A stretch of 64,000 nucleotides of DNA from Aquila chrysaetos chrysaetos (GCF_900496995.4 NC_044009.1:9642001-9706000); one strand, 5' to 3'. Numbered from the stretch's first letter, positions 12,338 through 25,845 are shown. Notes: generated by a model from the letters alone, not told the origin. Program-made: numbers and translations.

Positions 12338-15300
12338 CTGTGAAGGAAATGACAGGAACATGGTACATGACATGGTAGACATTGGAGGCACAGGAGCTGG
12401 CCAGACAAATTAAGATTGTTATGAATCTCTGAGCCATCTGAGAGATGTTAAGACTGTTGACTAACAAGCTCTTCAGCTTCAATGTAGTGTTGTGTGCCCT
12501 TGACCATGAAGAGGTTTCCGTAGTTTGAGGAGCAAAAGTCAAAGGCTGAATAAATTTTCTTGAGACACTCACCTGTGTAATCCAAGCCTATATCTAAGGA
12601 ATGGAGTCTGTCCCTCTGCTTTGGCTCTGGGGCATCCCATTCTCCCAGTGCTATTATTAAAAAAAAAAGAGTAACTTGTGAATCGAAGTATTTCTCTATG
12701 TGATAAGAAGTGGCTGCATGACTCCCATGGCTAGGAACTGGGCATCTGAATCAGTGTTTTTGCAATGCTGTCCTTTTTCATACAAAAAATTCGGGTATGC
12801 TTGAACTATTGAAGAGTGAGAAGAGTTGAGGGGTTTAACAGCCATTTCTCCCCTGCAAGTGGGAGTGTGTCCCAGGGTCCTGATGCCCTGATGGGCCTGG
12901 CCATGCTGATCAGTGTCTGGCATTTGCCCTTTGACCTACGCATTAAGGTTTCTTCCCTGGGGAAGCTCATGCACCTAAGCTCTCAGAAATCTTCAGCCTG
13001 GCCCACCAGTGCTCAGCTTTTGTTAAAATAATAAAATTCTGACATTATTTGTACTCCAATGTGTGCTCAGACATACCCTGAACCATTCATTCCTAACCAA
13101 AAAGCTTAAATCTCTCACTTTTCTGTGTTAAAAACAAACTGAAACTCTTCTCCAATCCTGTAAATCCAGGAGGTGGAACTTTCAGGTAAACCTTAAAGCT
13201 CAAGAGATAATCTGTAAAATCACAGAAGAGAGAACTCCTCAATCTCATGCATACAAGGGAATGTATGACCTGTAGCAATTTTTAGTAGTTCCAGGTACAA
13301 ACTTGGAATATTTTTCCATTTTTATAGCCCAACATCAAAATGCATATTTCCTGGGTGTTCTCTCGTAAGTTTGTTTAAATCCAATGTTAGACCAAAATTT
13401 AAAATCACATTTTAAGATCAGAATTAAATAGCATAGTAAAATTTGTTGTTGTCAAAGGATGTGAACATGAAACAAAGTACTAGAAATGTTAGAAGAACTC
13501 ATTGCAGGAAATTCAAGAAATAAATTCAGCTTTCAATAATGAGTTTCCATCTCCTGGTCTGATTCTGTGTCCATTGGCATCACAGAAATCAGAGCAAAGG
13601 CAACAATTTCAATTTGCAGTAAGAGCCATAAATCAGAAATGAAGCACTGCATCCTTCTGATAAAATACACTGTGCAAAGGCAGCAGGTCCAGCCCTGTTA
13701 CTGGGCTTATCAAATGGCGGTTAGTGTATCTTTGTGGTATACTTGCATGAAATTGCCCACTAAAATATTTTCTGAAAGTCAAGAGCTATTACATTAGGGC
13801 GGGGGGGGGGGGGGGGGGGGGGGGGAGTTACTAAAACTCAAGACTGAATCTGTGTAATAAACTTGCTTTGAACAGGATACACTCAACTCAGTTATGGAAG
13901 GAAAAAAGCCAGACAGCATTTGAAAACAGTCCCAACTCTTTTGTCTTGAATTCATCTGACACTGCTTAATCAGGGACAGCTTCCCTTACTCATCACCCGA
14001 GTATTTTTAATTCTTATATGTTTGTTCTATTTAACATCTCATAGTACATTTCATATTGGTTTGAGGTTACGGCAATGATCGTGAAAAGGCTCTGTAGGGC
14101 TTGTTGTTGTTGTTACAAATGCATTTATTTCTTAGCATGGACGAGGATACTGGGACCTGTTCATAGCATCATTCTCTACAATGTGTGGTTTTAGAGACTT
14201 CTCATATAAATAGAATACAAGTTTGTTTTATGTAAAATCCCTTTCAGTGTCAGGGTCCTGTATCACAAAGGTCTTCAGAAACTCACACTCTAAAAATTAA
14301 ATTTCTGTCCCTTGATAATTGTAAATCAAAATGGAAAAGAACAAAGGCAATTAGTGTGCAATTGTCTGTTCTTTCCTAAGTAACGTCAGTGTGTTTATGC
14401 CACCCAATTGTGTTACGTTCTTACCTTGAAATGTGTTTTTTCAAAATAGAATAATCACCAGTTTAGAGCTTCTTTATGTTGACCAACAAATTAGAATGAG
14501 CTTATATAACATCTGCTTAACACTTGTTACTTTTCCCAGGTTTCAGTCCAAGCAATCATGCTAAAATTCAAGTTCCCAGCCAGGTCTCTGGGCCATCTCT
14601 GTGCTTTCATTTAGGCAGGGATACAAGGTGGGTCTCATGCCCAGACTCTCCTGCCACAAAGGTTGTTTATGAATGCCTGCTACGGCTCAGGACAAAGAGT
14701 CCAGCTATCCAGGGAAGCAGATTGTCTGCACAGATACCTGCTCACTGGGCATTGGTAGGGCTTTGTAGACATACATCAGTGATCAGACTAAGTTTGCTTG
14801 CCCTTCAACACACTTTGAGGTGAGGCTGTGGGAGGAAAAATAGACTAAAAACATGTTGTTCATCTCAGGGTATATGACACTTGCCTGAGGATACTGACTA
14901 ACGTTACAATTCAGGATGGTTCTACCCTCTACCCTCGAAAAGTGCAATTAGGTGAGATAATCAAGCTGACCCAGCAGCTTACTGCTTGTGAGCAAAAGGC
15001 TGTGATTAGCTGAAGGCCTGGTCTTATCTCTGTCAATAAAGGCAATGAAAACTAGAGGATACTTCTTTGAAATTTATCTTGTTTTCCCTTCATTTGCTCT
15101 CTCGCTGTGTGTGTGTGTTTAGTATGCTGGCCTTGATGGTGATGCTGATGAGTACACAGTCAGAGGAGGAGGTAGCAGCTTTCCTGTGTGGAGGGGCACT
15201 TTTAGCATTTCCCATGGGGGTTACTTCTTAAAGCAAATAAATCTTCTCCATTGAAGTAATAACACCCCACTTGTTAATACACACACCTCCAGTGGCTTGT

Positions 15301-17500
15301 ATGTCTCTTAACGCAGCATTAGCAGTTCAGCAAGTCAGCTTGGGGTTTCTGCACAAGCACAAAGCTTGCAAGATGTTTCCCACAGATTGTGTGCAGGTGA
15401 CCATGGGTCAGTGGCCAAGCTGGTAACCCAGCCTGATGAAACCTTTGCTCTGCTCTGAGCATGCGGTGCCTACAGCCCCAGTTCCCAGAGACTCTTGGGA
15501 AACAAAGTCCTCAAAATATGGTTTCTCTAGTGGGCTTTCTACAGCCTGCTACAAAACTGGAACTCCATTCCTGCCTGTTGTTTCTTGGCTTTCCTGTTTT
15601 GTTTCTTTTATTGTGTTCTCTCCCTCTTCCCCCCCAGGGACTCAAACCTCATTCTGTATAATCCCCCAATTATTAGAAATCTCATCCAGCAAGTGGAAAA
15701 CAGAGGTTGGAGGCCCTCCTTTAGCCCCCTTTTTCTGTATGTCAAGACAGTGCTCTACATACTAGGCCATAAGCAGTCTGTAGCGTTCCTGTTGATGGCA
15801 GGCCACTGTATATAAAGGGGCAGAAGATTTGTGGGAGAACACACACGAGGGTCTCCAGTTCAGCCCTCTCACCCTGCTTGAACACTGGGAGCATAGCAGC
15901 AGGGAGATCTTGGTTCTAGCCTTGTTGCCAGTAAGTCTTTCTTGCAAAAATGCATAATCTGTCCTCTCTACATGAGCCGCTCCAAGCTGTTGTGCTAAGA
16001 CTTAATGATTTGTCAAGTTAGTTTTAAGAGAAAATAATAAGCCACATTTCTATATGCAAAGAAATAACTTTAGGGTTAAAATAAGCCCAGGTAGTGTTTT
16101 GAGTCAGGAATCCAGTTTCCCAGAGGCGCCAATTTCAAGGCAGCAGGAAGAGCCTTAGTGCGAGACTCTCTCTTTGGCATTTGCTGTTTCATGTTTATTG
16201 TCCTGGAGTAGGCAACATAATGGATGTGAGGAATTCTTTTCTGCACCCACATAGCTTTTCTGTCAAATGAAAAAGGAATCTATACACTTAATATTATTTT
16301 TTTCGAACATCAGTTCTGGATTTAGGCACCTAGTTCCTGGGATAACTCCTTAGCTTTATAGGATTGACAGTCTTTTGAGAACTTCGTTGCTGAGTTGAGG
16401 GCCCATATATACAAAATAGAAATAATAATTCAACAGTTAAAAGTAAAAGGGAATAATTTAAAAGCTATGATGTAGTCTTATATTACTATGATCCATATAA
16501 GGACCACAAATTGTTTTAAATTCAGGACAATATTAACAAGATATCTTTTATTCCAGTGAAGACCCAGGCAAGAAAGACCTTATATAGGAGAAAAGCAAGT
16601 AGGCAAGCAGACTATCACAAAAAGAACTCAGCTCAAAACCCAGCAAAACCATAAACCAAAATGCCAAGTTATTACTAGCTTTTATTTCATACATAGCATA
16701 TAAACATGGGCAGATCCTTTCTTCACTATCTTGCCACCAATAAATAAAAACACAAGGCAATATTTTAATTTCAAAGTGATTCCAGCATTGCAGTTTGGAC
16801 TTCCTTTCTCCTAAATAGAGCTTAACGAACATGAAAATCTGCCAAAAGAAGGGAGCTTCCATACAACTATGTAGAAAGTGTTCCTGTGCTCCTCTGCATC
16901 CATTCCCTAAATTGGCAACAATTAGTACAAGTAACAGGCTGAGAAATTTCTGGTTATGAAAGTGTTGCTAAACACCAGGAACTTGTGCCCAAGTTACCTG
17001 CTGCAATTCTGTTACATACACATGACACATGCAGACCTACAGGAAGTGAGATAGTTATCCAAAACACTGGAAAGCATGGGCTGGAAAAGATAACCCAATG
17101 CTGTGGGGTGTTATGTGTAGGGGAGTCCAAATCACAGGCAGATTTAGATATTAAAAAGACTGCAGGAGACTGCTCAGTTTCACCCATCATGTTCCAATCC
17201 AGACATAATAGTGGAAAATGAACCTGTGCCCAGGACATTTTTGTTCCAGTGTGACACAACTCATGCAGAACTGAAACCTCTCAGATGAGGTTTACAGTCT
17301 CCTTGTTGCCCTAACTGCACTGCTGGTGGCACCTGATCTGACTACTTCAGGACTACCCCTGGCATGTCTATACGAGCTAGCAGCTCCAGTTTTACTGTGG
17401 TGGAGATGGAGCCCAAATATTGATTTGTGAAAGTATGTGATCTTGCAGTAGGAATGCACAAACTTCCTGACTTGACACATCTTCTTTGGATTGTTTCATC
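12338..17500. other. Intergenic stretch downstream of the guanylin gene
   Basis: Apart from the poly-G run at 13801-13825, nothing recognisable. Overlapping short frames around 15436-15815 and on the minus strand at 16548-17259 look like chance open frames without domain signatures. Confidence 0.45.
13801..13825. repeat. Poly-G run of 25 G
   Basis: Twenty-five uninterrupted G residues follow 'acattagggc'. Such a run can form G-quadruplexes, varies easily in length by slippage, and is hard to sequence accurately, so the exact count may be wrong. Confidence 0.95.
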
Positions 17501-17506
17501 TTTATT
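17501..17506 (-). terminator. Polyadenylation signal AATAAA of the guanylin gene
   Basis: On the minus strand the stop codon and signal overlap in TGAATAAAG: the final A of the stop is the first A of AATAAA. If this signal is used, the 3' UTR would be only about 20-30 nt long. The hexamer is exact. Its use is inferred. Confidence 0.55.
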
Positions 17507-20500
17507 CAAAAGCAACCAGCGCAGGCAGCATTGGCACAGATTTCACACAAATCAGCTTCTTGGACAGCCAGGTCTGTTTGTTAGAGAGAAAAAAGAGGGT
17601 TTCAATAAGATGGCAAGAGAATTTCTTGGAGAGCAGAACCAAACATCAAGGGATTTGGAGACTCCTTTCCATTACTGTTTTACAAGTTTTAATGTTTCCT
17701 GAAGTTATTACTGGTATAAGTAAAATTAGTTCTTGCAAAAATCTGGCTTAAAGAATGAAATCAAACCTGAATTCATTGGGGAAACAATGGGAACATGAAA
17801 GAGCAAGAGAACAATAGGACATCTTGTGTGAGAATGCTGGGCATGTAGCTTGTATAATCACAACTTTCATTATATTGGTAGTGTTTCTTCCTACAATGTC
17901 CATTGTGTTGGACAATGCAACATAATGGTTATGCATAACAATGGTTATGCAACATAATAAAATAAAAAAGTAGACACTGTAGCAGACAGTTCACGAATCA
18001 CTATGTGTGTCTTGGAGACAGACCATGCCAAAGACCTCATTTACATCTCACACCTCTTTTAGGCTACTTGGAAAAACACCTTCTTCTACACTGATTAAAG
18101 AGAGCAATTAGACCTGGTTACAACTTGTAGTTAGCTAGAACTGAGTGATATAACCCTGCTTTTCCTGTAAGCCAGAGGAGATCGTGGGCACTCTCACTTT
18201 AAGGCATGTAAGTTGGTGTGCAACTACTTGGAGGAAGCTTTTTCACGGCTACAGCACCCTGATCTGTAAAGGCTACAGCTAAACGCAACAATTGCAGGAA
18301 TTTTCTCACAGGGGGCTCACAGCTAGTGTAGTCCAACCCTTGTAGGAGGGGTAGTAGAAAGGCAGCGTAGACTCTCTCAGCTGCTTTAGAAGTGACAGAA
18401 CAGTAATTATGCTTCTTTGCCTGCTGCTATTTGAATGTTTAAGGTTGAAAAGTGTGATAAAAATGACAACTATGCAATATGAGCTACATACTCAGCCTCT
18501 CAAAAATCATAGATGCATCTTCTCTTTTGCACACAGATTGGAACTCCTCAGGGAGATCTTTTTCATCACATGGAGAATAGCTAGCCATTGAAACCACCAT
18601 GCGAGGGTTAATGTGTCTGTTCTCATTCATAAGCTCCTTTAGCTTCTTTACCGACTCAAGGGAGAATTTCAAGTCTCCATCCTATGTAGACAGAACCAGA
18701 AAAAAAAAGGCATTAGGAAGTCAGTCCTTAGGGAAATCCATTCCATTCCACTTCAACCACGAGTTCTCCCCAAAACAGGGAAAAGACAGTGTTAAAACAA
18801 AGCCTAGATGAAATTGGTGCTGGTTGAAGGCAAAATGATCAGCTCTTCAAGGCAAAGACCTTTTGGAGCAGCAGTGAGATCTGGCTAGCTAGTCAGGGCT
18901 TTCGTTATGTGTCACGGTGGACGGAGACAGAATTACTGCATTTCTCTATTTTCACTCCCATGAGAGAGACCCATAAAATCTGGGGTCAAAAGATACAGGC
19001 TGGGAATCTTCAGCCTAGAAAGAGATCACTGGGCAATATGTGGTAGATATTTACAAAATCATGAGTTGAATGGGTGTAAATGGGAATTCATTTTGTTCAC
19101 TCTTCTAATACACCAGTGGAGAACTTCAAGTGTTGGCTGTCATGTGGCAGGCTCTAACCACACAAAAGGAGATATTCCTTCACATTACATTGTTAAGAGC
19201 TGAAAAGCCTCACCCCAAGGTACTGTGACAAGTTTCCATGAACTTAAAACTTGTCCACACAATTAAAGGAACACAAGTTGCAGCATAAATATAACGCTTC
19301 TGACTCAAAGCTCATACCAAAAGCTTCAGGAGGCTGGGAGAGTATTCTGGGAAATATTACTCCATGCTGTAGATTGCTAGAACCTGTGCATCTGTTAATG
19401 GCCATTCCCTCAGTTTCCAGTGAATCCCACTGTTGAGGTCATAAACTTAAATTGCACATGTTGCAATTATTAAGCTAGGTGCATAAAGTCTGTGTATGTC
19501 TGCAGATAACCAGAGTCTGGCCTAGAAGAGAAATAAGCATTTTCAAATTGATCTTTAGCATGTGTTTTAACCTCATTTAATGATGAACATGTAGTCAGTA
19601 GGACAATCAAGTAACACCTACTCATTCAAAGAAATAAAGTGAAGTGACTCTGATACAGCATGAGACCAAATACTGCTGCTTGTTTCATAGTCTCATGAGT
19701 CCAATGTTGAATAGTGTGACATGGCAGGGGGGGGAGTTGGTTTTGGTTTGTGGGTTTTTTTTACAGAATCACAGAATTTTGGTGTTAAAGAATTAAAAAA
19801 ACCCAACCAGATAAACTCTGGACATACATTTACTTAACAAAGTCAAACTCTTTTCTACTTGCAATCAATTTGTGATTTTACTTGGTTTAATTTATTAGTC
19901 ATGGTTGCCTATGAAAAATTAACTTTTCCTGTATAAATGCAGTTCTGGATTCAGATATTTGTCACAGACCTCAAAAGCATAAAACAGAGAACTAAAAAAG
20001 GATGGATTTCCACAGGTGCAATTTCAGAGAAACCAGAAAGTAGGAATGAACCCCAAGACGTATAAGTTCTGGTGACAAAAAACAACAAAGGAACAACAAA
20101 AAAACCCCAACACCCTCCCACCTCAGATGAGAAAGATGTATTAGAGAGAGATCAATCTGAGCGGCATCTTCTCTCCAAGGTGAAAGTGCATACTGTGTTG
20201 CTGAACTAAGAGATTTTATCACAGAAATAGTGCAGGCCAGAACAATGCATCTCTGTAGTTTTTCTGGTTTTATTCCACACCTAGTAAACCATCTTCCTCC
20301 AATATCCATTATATTCATTCAAGATCTGTGATGGAAAGTGTTGAGATAGTGACACTCAGTCTTTTAAAACATGATACAAAGTCAAATGAACTTCACTTCT
20401 GCTTTGCAGAACATTTTGTTAAACTAACAACTTTGGGCATATTACAGGAGAGGGAAGGGAAGTGTCAGAAAGAATTTCAGAGAACAAGAGCATAAGCCAT

Positions 20501-21761
20501 CTTTGTGCACTGAGTAATTAGTCAGACTTTAGGGACCTCAAGTAGTCCAAGTGAAAGGAGTGCAACACACATGCACAGTACACTGCACATATATTCAGGA
20601 AAATACAGATTTAATGATTAATGAGATAAGAATTCAAACTACAAAGAGGAGCTAAAACTCCAGAGCTGTACTTTCTACATTTTTACTCAACCTAGAAACA
20701 GCTATTCTCATTTAGTTAATTTTTTATGCCTCAAAGTGGAAAACTGAGATTTTTTTTTATTAAGTAGGAAGCTATCTGTTCCCCTGGAGGCTCTAAATGT
20801 TAAAGAATGGTTTGGAAGAAAGGAATAGCTTAAACCTGCGATCTCTGAATATCTATGACGTCCAAAGGAGAAAAAGAGGATATTTCAAGGCACAAAGATA
20901 GTACCTTATCCCTGGAAACCTACTGCACACATATAAAGAGAGTCAATAATTGTTTAAGAAATATTCATTCTCTTGGTACTCTGAGGAAGTTATTTACATT
21001 GCAATCAAACTGAAACATCCCAAACTGTTACTAAGGATGAGTGCAGACAGATCCAACACACTCCCAAGTACAGACAAGAGCACTGAAGTACCTTCTTAAC
21101 TGCTTCCATGTTGCACGTAATATCAGTCATAGGTGCTGTGTATTTTGGAAAATTTGGTATAGCCTCCTCTAATAGCTTATCTGCCTATTACTATTTCATT
21201 GGATCTAGCTAAGAATTTCTTTCACCTTTTTTTTTTATATGTGATATGTGTGTAGGCTCCATCACATAAGCTTGTAGAGCATTTTCATAAAGAACTTCCT
21301 GCCTAGAAGCTGGTGAGAAAAGACTTCTTTTTTGTACATCATTCTATAAAGTTAGAGGTGTCCCCAGTTCTTCCAGCTTCACAACACATGCGGTTATGTG
21401 CAAAAAAACCCTCTGGAAATGCAATGCCTCAGTCAGCAAGGGATTTCAGAGCAGTGATATGGCTGGTGAAGTTAATTAAACTGCAGCAGCATGTTAGTAA
21501 TAACTGAAGCATTTTACAGAAAGAAAAACTGAACCATAGGGAGATGAAGTTGGATACCAAGCCAGAGCAAAGCAAACATTCAGGTCTATTAGTTTAGGTC
21601 AAGATTCCTGTTGCAGCCACACTTCACATAATATCAGTACTTTGTTGAACTTGTAATACCAACAAATTAAAGAGCAGAAAACTCACCTGAACGTAGACTG
21701 CCTGAGAGCTGTGCACCAGTAAAAGGACTGCAAGGACTGCAAAGGAAAGAAAGCCTTTCAT
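17506..21761 (-). CDS. GUCA2A: Guanylin/uroguanylin-family prepropeptide (three exons)
   Basis: Secreted peptide hormone precursor. The family's mature peptides activate the receptor guanylate cyclase GUCY2C on intestinal and renal epithelium, raising cGMP and driving salt and fluid secretion. Coding exons on the minus strand are 21761-21687 (25 codons), 18681-18492 and 17573-17506, all with GT/AG borders (TCAG|GTGAGT; CATAG|GATGG; CTGA|GTATGT; AACAG|ACCTGG). They join in frame to 110 residues, close to the 112-115 of mammalian precursors. Residues 1-21 are a signal peptide (MKGFLSFAVLAVLLLV...). Exon 2 opens with DGDLKFSLESVKKLKEL, the hallmark prodomain motif, and carries the conserved cysteine pair (SPCDEKDLPEEFQSVC). 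Exon 3 ends with CEICANAACAGCF, giving the two-disulphide spacing CxxCxxxxCxxC. The core is guanylin-like, but one residue follows the last cysteine as in uroguanylin, and alanine replaces the usual threonine before the last GC. The paralogue (GUCA2A or GUCA2B) is therefore not settled. No breaks are seen. Confidence 0.92.
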
Positions 21762-21924
21762 AGTGTCTGCAAAGTATAGCCTTTCCTAACCTGAATATAT
21801 TTTATTTTCTCTGGCTTTGGTCTTTCTCTGTCTTTCTTTTGTGTCTCTCAGACTTTCTCTCTTCTTCTTAGCACTCAGACTGCCTAGCCGTCAGAGCTCT
21901 ATGCTCCCAGTGCAAAGCTGGAGC

Positions 21925-21930
21925 TTTATA
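21925..21930 (-). promoter_or_regulatory. TATA box of the guanylin gene
   Basis: The minus strand reads CTTTATAAAGC about 165 bases upstream of the start codon, so transcription would start near 21895-21900 and give a 5' UTR of roughly 135 nt. No in-frame upstream ATG is obvious. An AT-rich patch at 21955-21975 loosely resembles half of an HNF1 site, but the match is too weak to call. Confidence 0.6.
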
Positions 21931-24239
21931 AAGACTTCACACAGCATTTGCTAGGTAATCCATTAATCTAAACTCTTTATTGACATATAATAAACCCTCA
22001 GTGTACTATCAGTTATCTACTCATTAGCAGAGTAGGCCAGTCACACCCAGGCAGATCCTGGGGTTTATGAGTCCCTCCCACATTGAGAAACTGGCCATGA
22101 CACAGGCAGGCAAAACATTCCAGCCTACAATAAATAAATGGTGGAGACTGATCTAACACAACATCTGAAACTCAGTCTCCATATGGCAAATGTACTCAGG
22201 TTTCTGGCCACTTCCTGCAGAGCAGTGAGAAAGAAAGAGATTTGGAAGGAGACAGATAGAAAAAAAAATTGATCTCTTGCACTGATTGCTGGCCAGTCAG
22301 TTCCCTCTTCTGGGGACTCCAGGTACTAAGACGGTAACAATGGACCAAGGCAGATAAACACAGGCTGTGCCTGCATACAACCAGATATGCCTTTTGCAGC
22401 ACCTAATTAAAATGCACACATTAAAAGGCACAGGGATTGTCATTAAGGGTAAAGGCTACCATGAATCAAATCTATTTCTCTGTGACTTTCAGTCTTATCC
22501 AGAAACATGGTAATGTCACACAGATGGAGAAGCATCAATATGCCTCACTCAGCTCAGTTCTGCCCATCAAGCTCAGGTCCTTTAATCTGTAAATGATTTC
22601 TGGCATATTGTGTCTTTGGAGTAACAACAGACATCATGCCAAACAATCTTCCTGATACCAGCAGAACAGAGGAAGGCAACAGTCAGCCACTAAGAAACTT
22701 TCTCAAATCTCAGCAATGTTTTATGCTGGCAAAGGCTGTAATTCTTACTGTATTCCAATCTATTGCTAAGATTACAGTGACAACCACCATGCTGCTTGGT
22801 ATAAAATTCCAGAAACTAAAGCTGCCTGGAGTTCCCAGGCAGTGGACTTGTAGGGAGAGAATGGGACTTCTCTGGTTCAGTATACTCAAAAAATTTCAGC
22901 AAAGCTGAAGCCACCCCTTAGCTGACAGTGCTGACTGCTTACCGATAGACTTTGCTTCTTTACTCTCCACCAGTCCAGTCTACTCCTCATCCACGAAATT
23001 TGAACCCCTTGAAGCATCTTTATTACTAGAAAATGAGCTTGCTTTCTCTGCTGTTATGCTTTCTCTGCTTTCTGTGCTCCCATGGCCAACAGCCAACACA
23101 CTTGCAACTCCAGAAAAACTCATGCCTGTGCCTTTAATTACTCTAACATTGCTCAAGGGTATAACAGCAGAGGGTATAGCAACAATCTTCTCCTAGAAAC
23201 TTTGCAGAGGTGTTGTCACAAGACATGCCTAGAATCCAATTAGGTGAAGCTGAGGGTAAGAAAGCAATTAAATGTAAGGAATAAAAAGGTATACTGAGAG
23301 GCATGAAAAAGGTGATTGAAACCCTACCTCCCATTACATACTTGGTTCCCAAAACTACTGGGTCAGGACACCTGTCGGAGCATGGACTTCCACTTTTCAT
23401 CAGTGTCATGCTTGACATGCTGATGGCATGCCATAGTGGAAAATCCCAGTGCTTCTGATCTGACTGCATTTCTGACAGTAGAGAGGTACACACTCTCTTC
23501 TCCACCTTCTTTTAAAAAACCTTCAGAGAGAATTATCGCTAGCTCATACTTTTTTTTTACTACTTTATGTAAGAGTTACGTGAAGCTCTGATGCCAGTTT
23601 TGATCCATTACTTTACCCCCCTCATTTCTGTCTTGTTTAGGCAATATTAACATACCAGTCAACTTAAACCCTTGAGAGGCACTGTTGCACTTTACTGCCT
23701 GGATTCATCCAGTCCACCTATAAGTTTTGAAACCCCAACATTTTTCCAAGTACCTGGAAAAAAAGGACTCCCTGTCAAAACTCAGATCATATGTCTCCCC
23801 TGTTTGGTATTGCATTTCTAATTAATGGGAATCACTTATGCTATAGAGGAAATGGGGTCTTTGCTCAGAATAGTTGTCAAATGCCTTCAGTGGCGTCTTA
23901 AGAGGGCTCTGAAGTGGCATCCCCCCAGGCATGGCCAGGGATGATGGGAGCACATATCTAAGCAGATAGGATCTTTAAGAAATAGAGAGGCACCTAACAC
24001 ATTTAGTCACCTCCAGGAATGACTTTTCTGAGGCTGTGCCTTTGAATTAAAAGGTCTACAGCCAGCACAAATCCGCAACTAAGCCTCTAAATGCTTTTTG
24101 TGCTCAATCTGTAGCCACCCTGAGTTTATCCATGAGAAGCGTGAGAGCTGAAGAGAAAGAGCTACAAGAAGGTTTTTGATACCAGGTGAATCTTTAAGTA
24201 TGCTGAAAAGACAAACAGTGTGTCTGCATCTTTGTTTTT
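21931..24239. other. Intergenic stretch upstream of the guanylin gene
   Basis: No second guanylin-type gene, no exon and no repeat recognised. The short frames at 22636-22908 and 23143-23505 lack family signatures. Confidence 0.45.
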
Positions 24240-24560
24240 ACTGGAGACCCCCAAATTGGACACAGCACTCCAGACGCGGCCTCACCAGCGCTGATAGAGG
24301 GGAGGGATCACCTCCCACAACATCCTGGCCAAGCTCTTCCTAATGCAGCCCTTGGCCTTCCCTGCCACAAGGGCTCATGTTCAACTTGAGCCCACCAAGA
24401 CCAAGCTGCTGTAAAGCTACTGGTCAGCCCCCAGCTTCTACTGCTGTATGGGGCTATTCCTCACCAGGAGCAGGACTTTGCATTTCCTTTCGTTGAAGAG
24501 GACAAGACTTCTGGCAGCCCATTTCTGCAGCCTGGGCACTCCTGCGGCGGCGGCACATTC
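24240..24560 (-). mobile_element. CR1 LINE fragment
   Basis: The plus strand shows the reverse complement of the CR1 pol 3' region, with blocks such as 'cagcactccagacgcggcct', 'gatagaggggagggatcacc' and the 'cagcccccagcttctactgc' text. It is truncated at both ends and has many indels. Confidence 0.8.
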
Positions 24561-25667
24561 CTCCCTTTCCCAGGCAGCAGCACCTGGGAAGGACTGTCTG
24601 TTCCTGACAGCTGGGTGGCAGAAGAGCACCAGGGTCCTGAGGCCGTGCCCCTGAGTCAGACCTGCCTTCCAGCCCCAGGTAGATGTCCACAGGCAGAACA
24701 GGGTCAGACAGGGACAGGGGTGGGTTCCTCTGGGGTTTGGCCTCTCCTCTCCCAGGTCTCGGTCCCCAGCTGATGGGTCTGGGCTTGCAGGGCAGGGGGT
24801 TTCTCAGAGACTGCAGAAAGCCTCCAAGACGAGACCTGGTGCACAGGAATTCTCTGCCCTTCTCTCTGTACGTCCAGTTGAACACTTTTTGGTTTCTCCT
24901 TCAGCTTTGTGAAGAATATGGAGCTCTGAGACCCCAATAAAAAGCACAAGGACATCCTGGCAATGCTGTAATCCTCCCTGAGATGCCAAATAAAGACACC
25001 AAAGGGCTGCTCCCAGCTTCAGTCCCCAACCTGTACCTGGCAGGACATTCATTGGCAGGTCTTTGGAAAGGATGGGCTGTTAAAGATCCCGTGCACTGGC
25101 TCATCCTCGTTCAAAAGCAACCTGCATGCATGGTGCCATCCATCCCCAGCACCCCTCAGAGTGAATGGGCACACACAGCTCAGCCCAGTCTTGCCTAAAG
25201 TGGGAGCAGAGCAGCTCGGAGAGGAGGAGACACAAGCATGCAAGAAGGGAGAGGAGGGGAAGGCGGTGCCCAGCAAGGTGGACGGAGGGCATCTGAGCAC
25301 CCAGGGGTAAGAATCAAGGCTGCCTTGGCTTGCCCAGAGGGGAAAGAGAAGCTCAGCACATGCCTGCAGGGGTACAGGGGATAGAGGATTGGAGCCAGAG
25401 GGCAGTGGAGGAGAGCTGTGCAGCGGGCAATGGAAACAGAGAAGGGGTGAGCGTGCTGGGAGGGAAAGACAGGAGATCTGTGCTGTGGCCATAGGAAATG
25501 GAAGGCATGTGAGCATCCTGGGAGGGAGTAGAGGCTATCCCAGCACCTCCAGGAGGGAGTGGAGGAGATCTAAGCATGTCTGGAGAGAAAAAAAGGGACT
25601 CTGAACTTCCACAGAGGAGAAGGCAGGAGACCTGGAAGCTGTGGATGGGACGGAAGGGGACGTGCAC
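24561..25667. repeat. GC/purine-rich degenerate repeat stretch
   Basis: The first half is GC-rich with many overlapping open frames on both strands, none showing domain features. From about 25200 to 25660 the plus strand is purine-rich, with irregularly repeated words (gagcatcctgggagggagt, atctgagcac, gaggagatct), which looks like a decayed minisatellite. I see no gene. Confidence 0.4.
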
Positions 25668-25845
25668 AGAATCACAGACTGCTTGAGGTTGGAACGGATC
25701 TCTAGAGGTCATCCTGTCCAAGCCCCCAACTCAAGCAGAGCCACCCAGAGCTGGTTTCCCAGGACCATGTCCAGATGGCATCTGAGTATCTCCAAAGATG
25801 GAGACTCCAAAACCTCCCTTGGCAGCCTGTTCCAGTTTGTCCCAG
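25668..25845 (-). mobile_element. CR1 LINE 3' fragment
   Basis: It begins 'cagaatcacagactgcttga', the reverse of the CR1 3' tail, and continues with the 'ggttggaacggatctctaga' and 'gtccagatggcatctgagta' blocks. It parallels the copy at 9065-9450 closely enough to be aligned by eye and is shorter. Confidence 0.9.

Noticed and set aside
19760..19795. 'acagaatcacagaattttgg' as a CR1 3' tail
   Set aside because: Only about 15 bases resemble CR1, and the following sequence does not continue as CR1.
21955..21975. HNF1-like site upstream of the guanylin gene
   Set aside because: Only one half-site matches. Too many mismatches in the other half.
24438..25721. Several overlapping frames of 80-155 codons
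   Set aside because: GC-rich DNA with CR1 fragments and degenerate repeats. Frames are open on both strands at once and show no family features.
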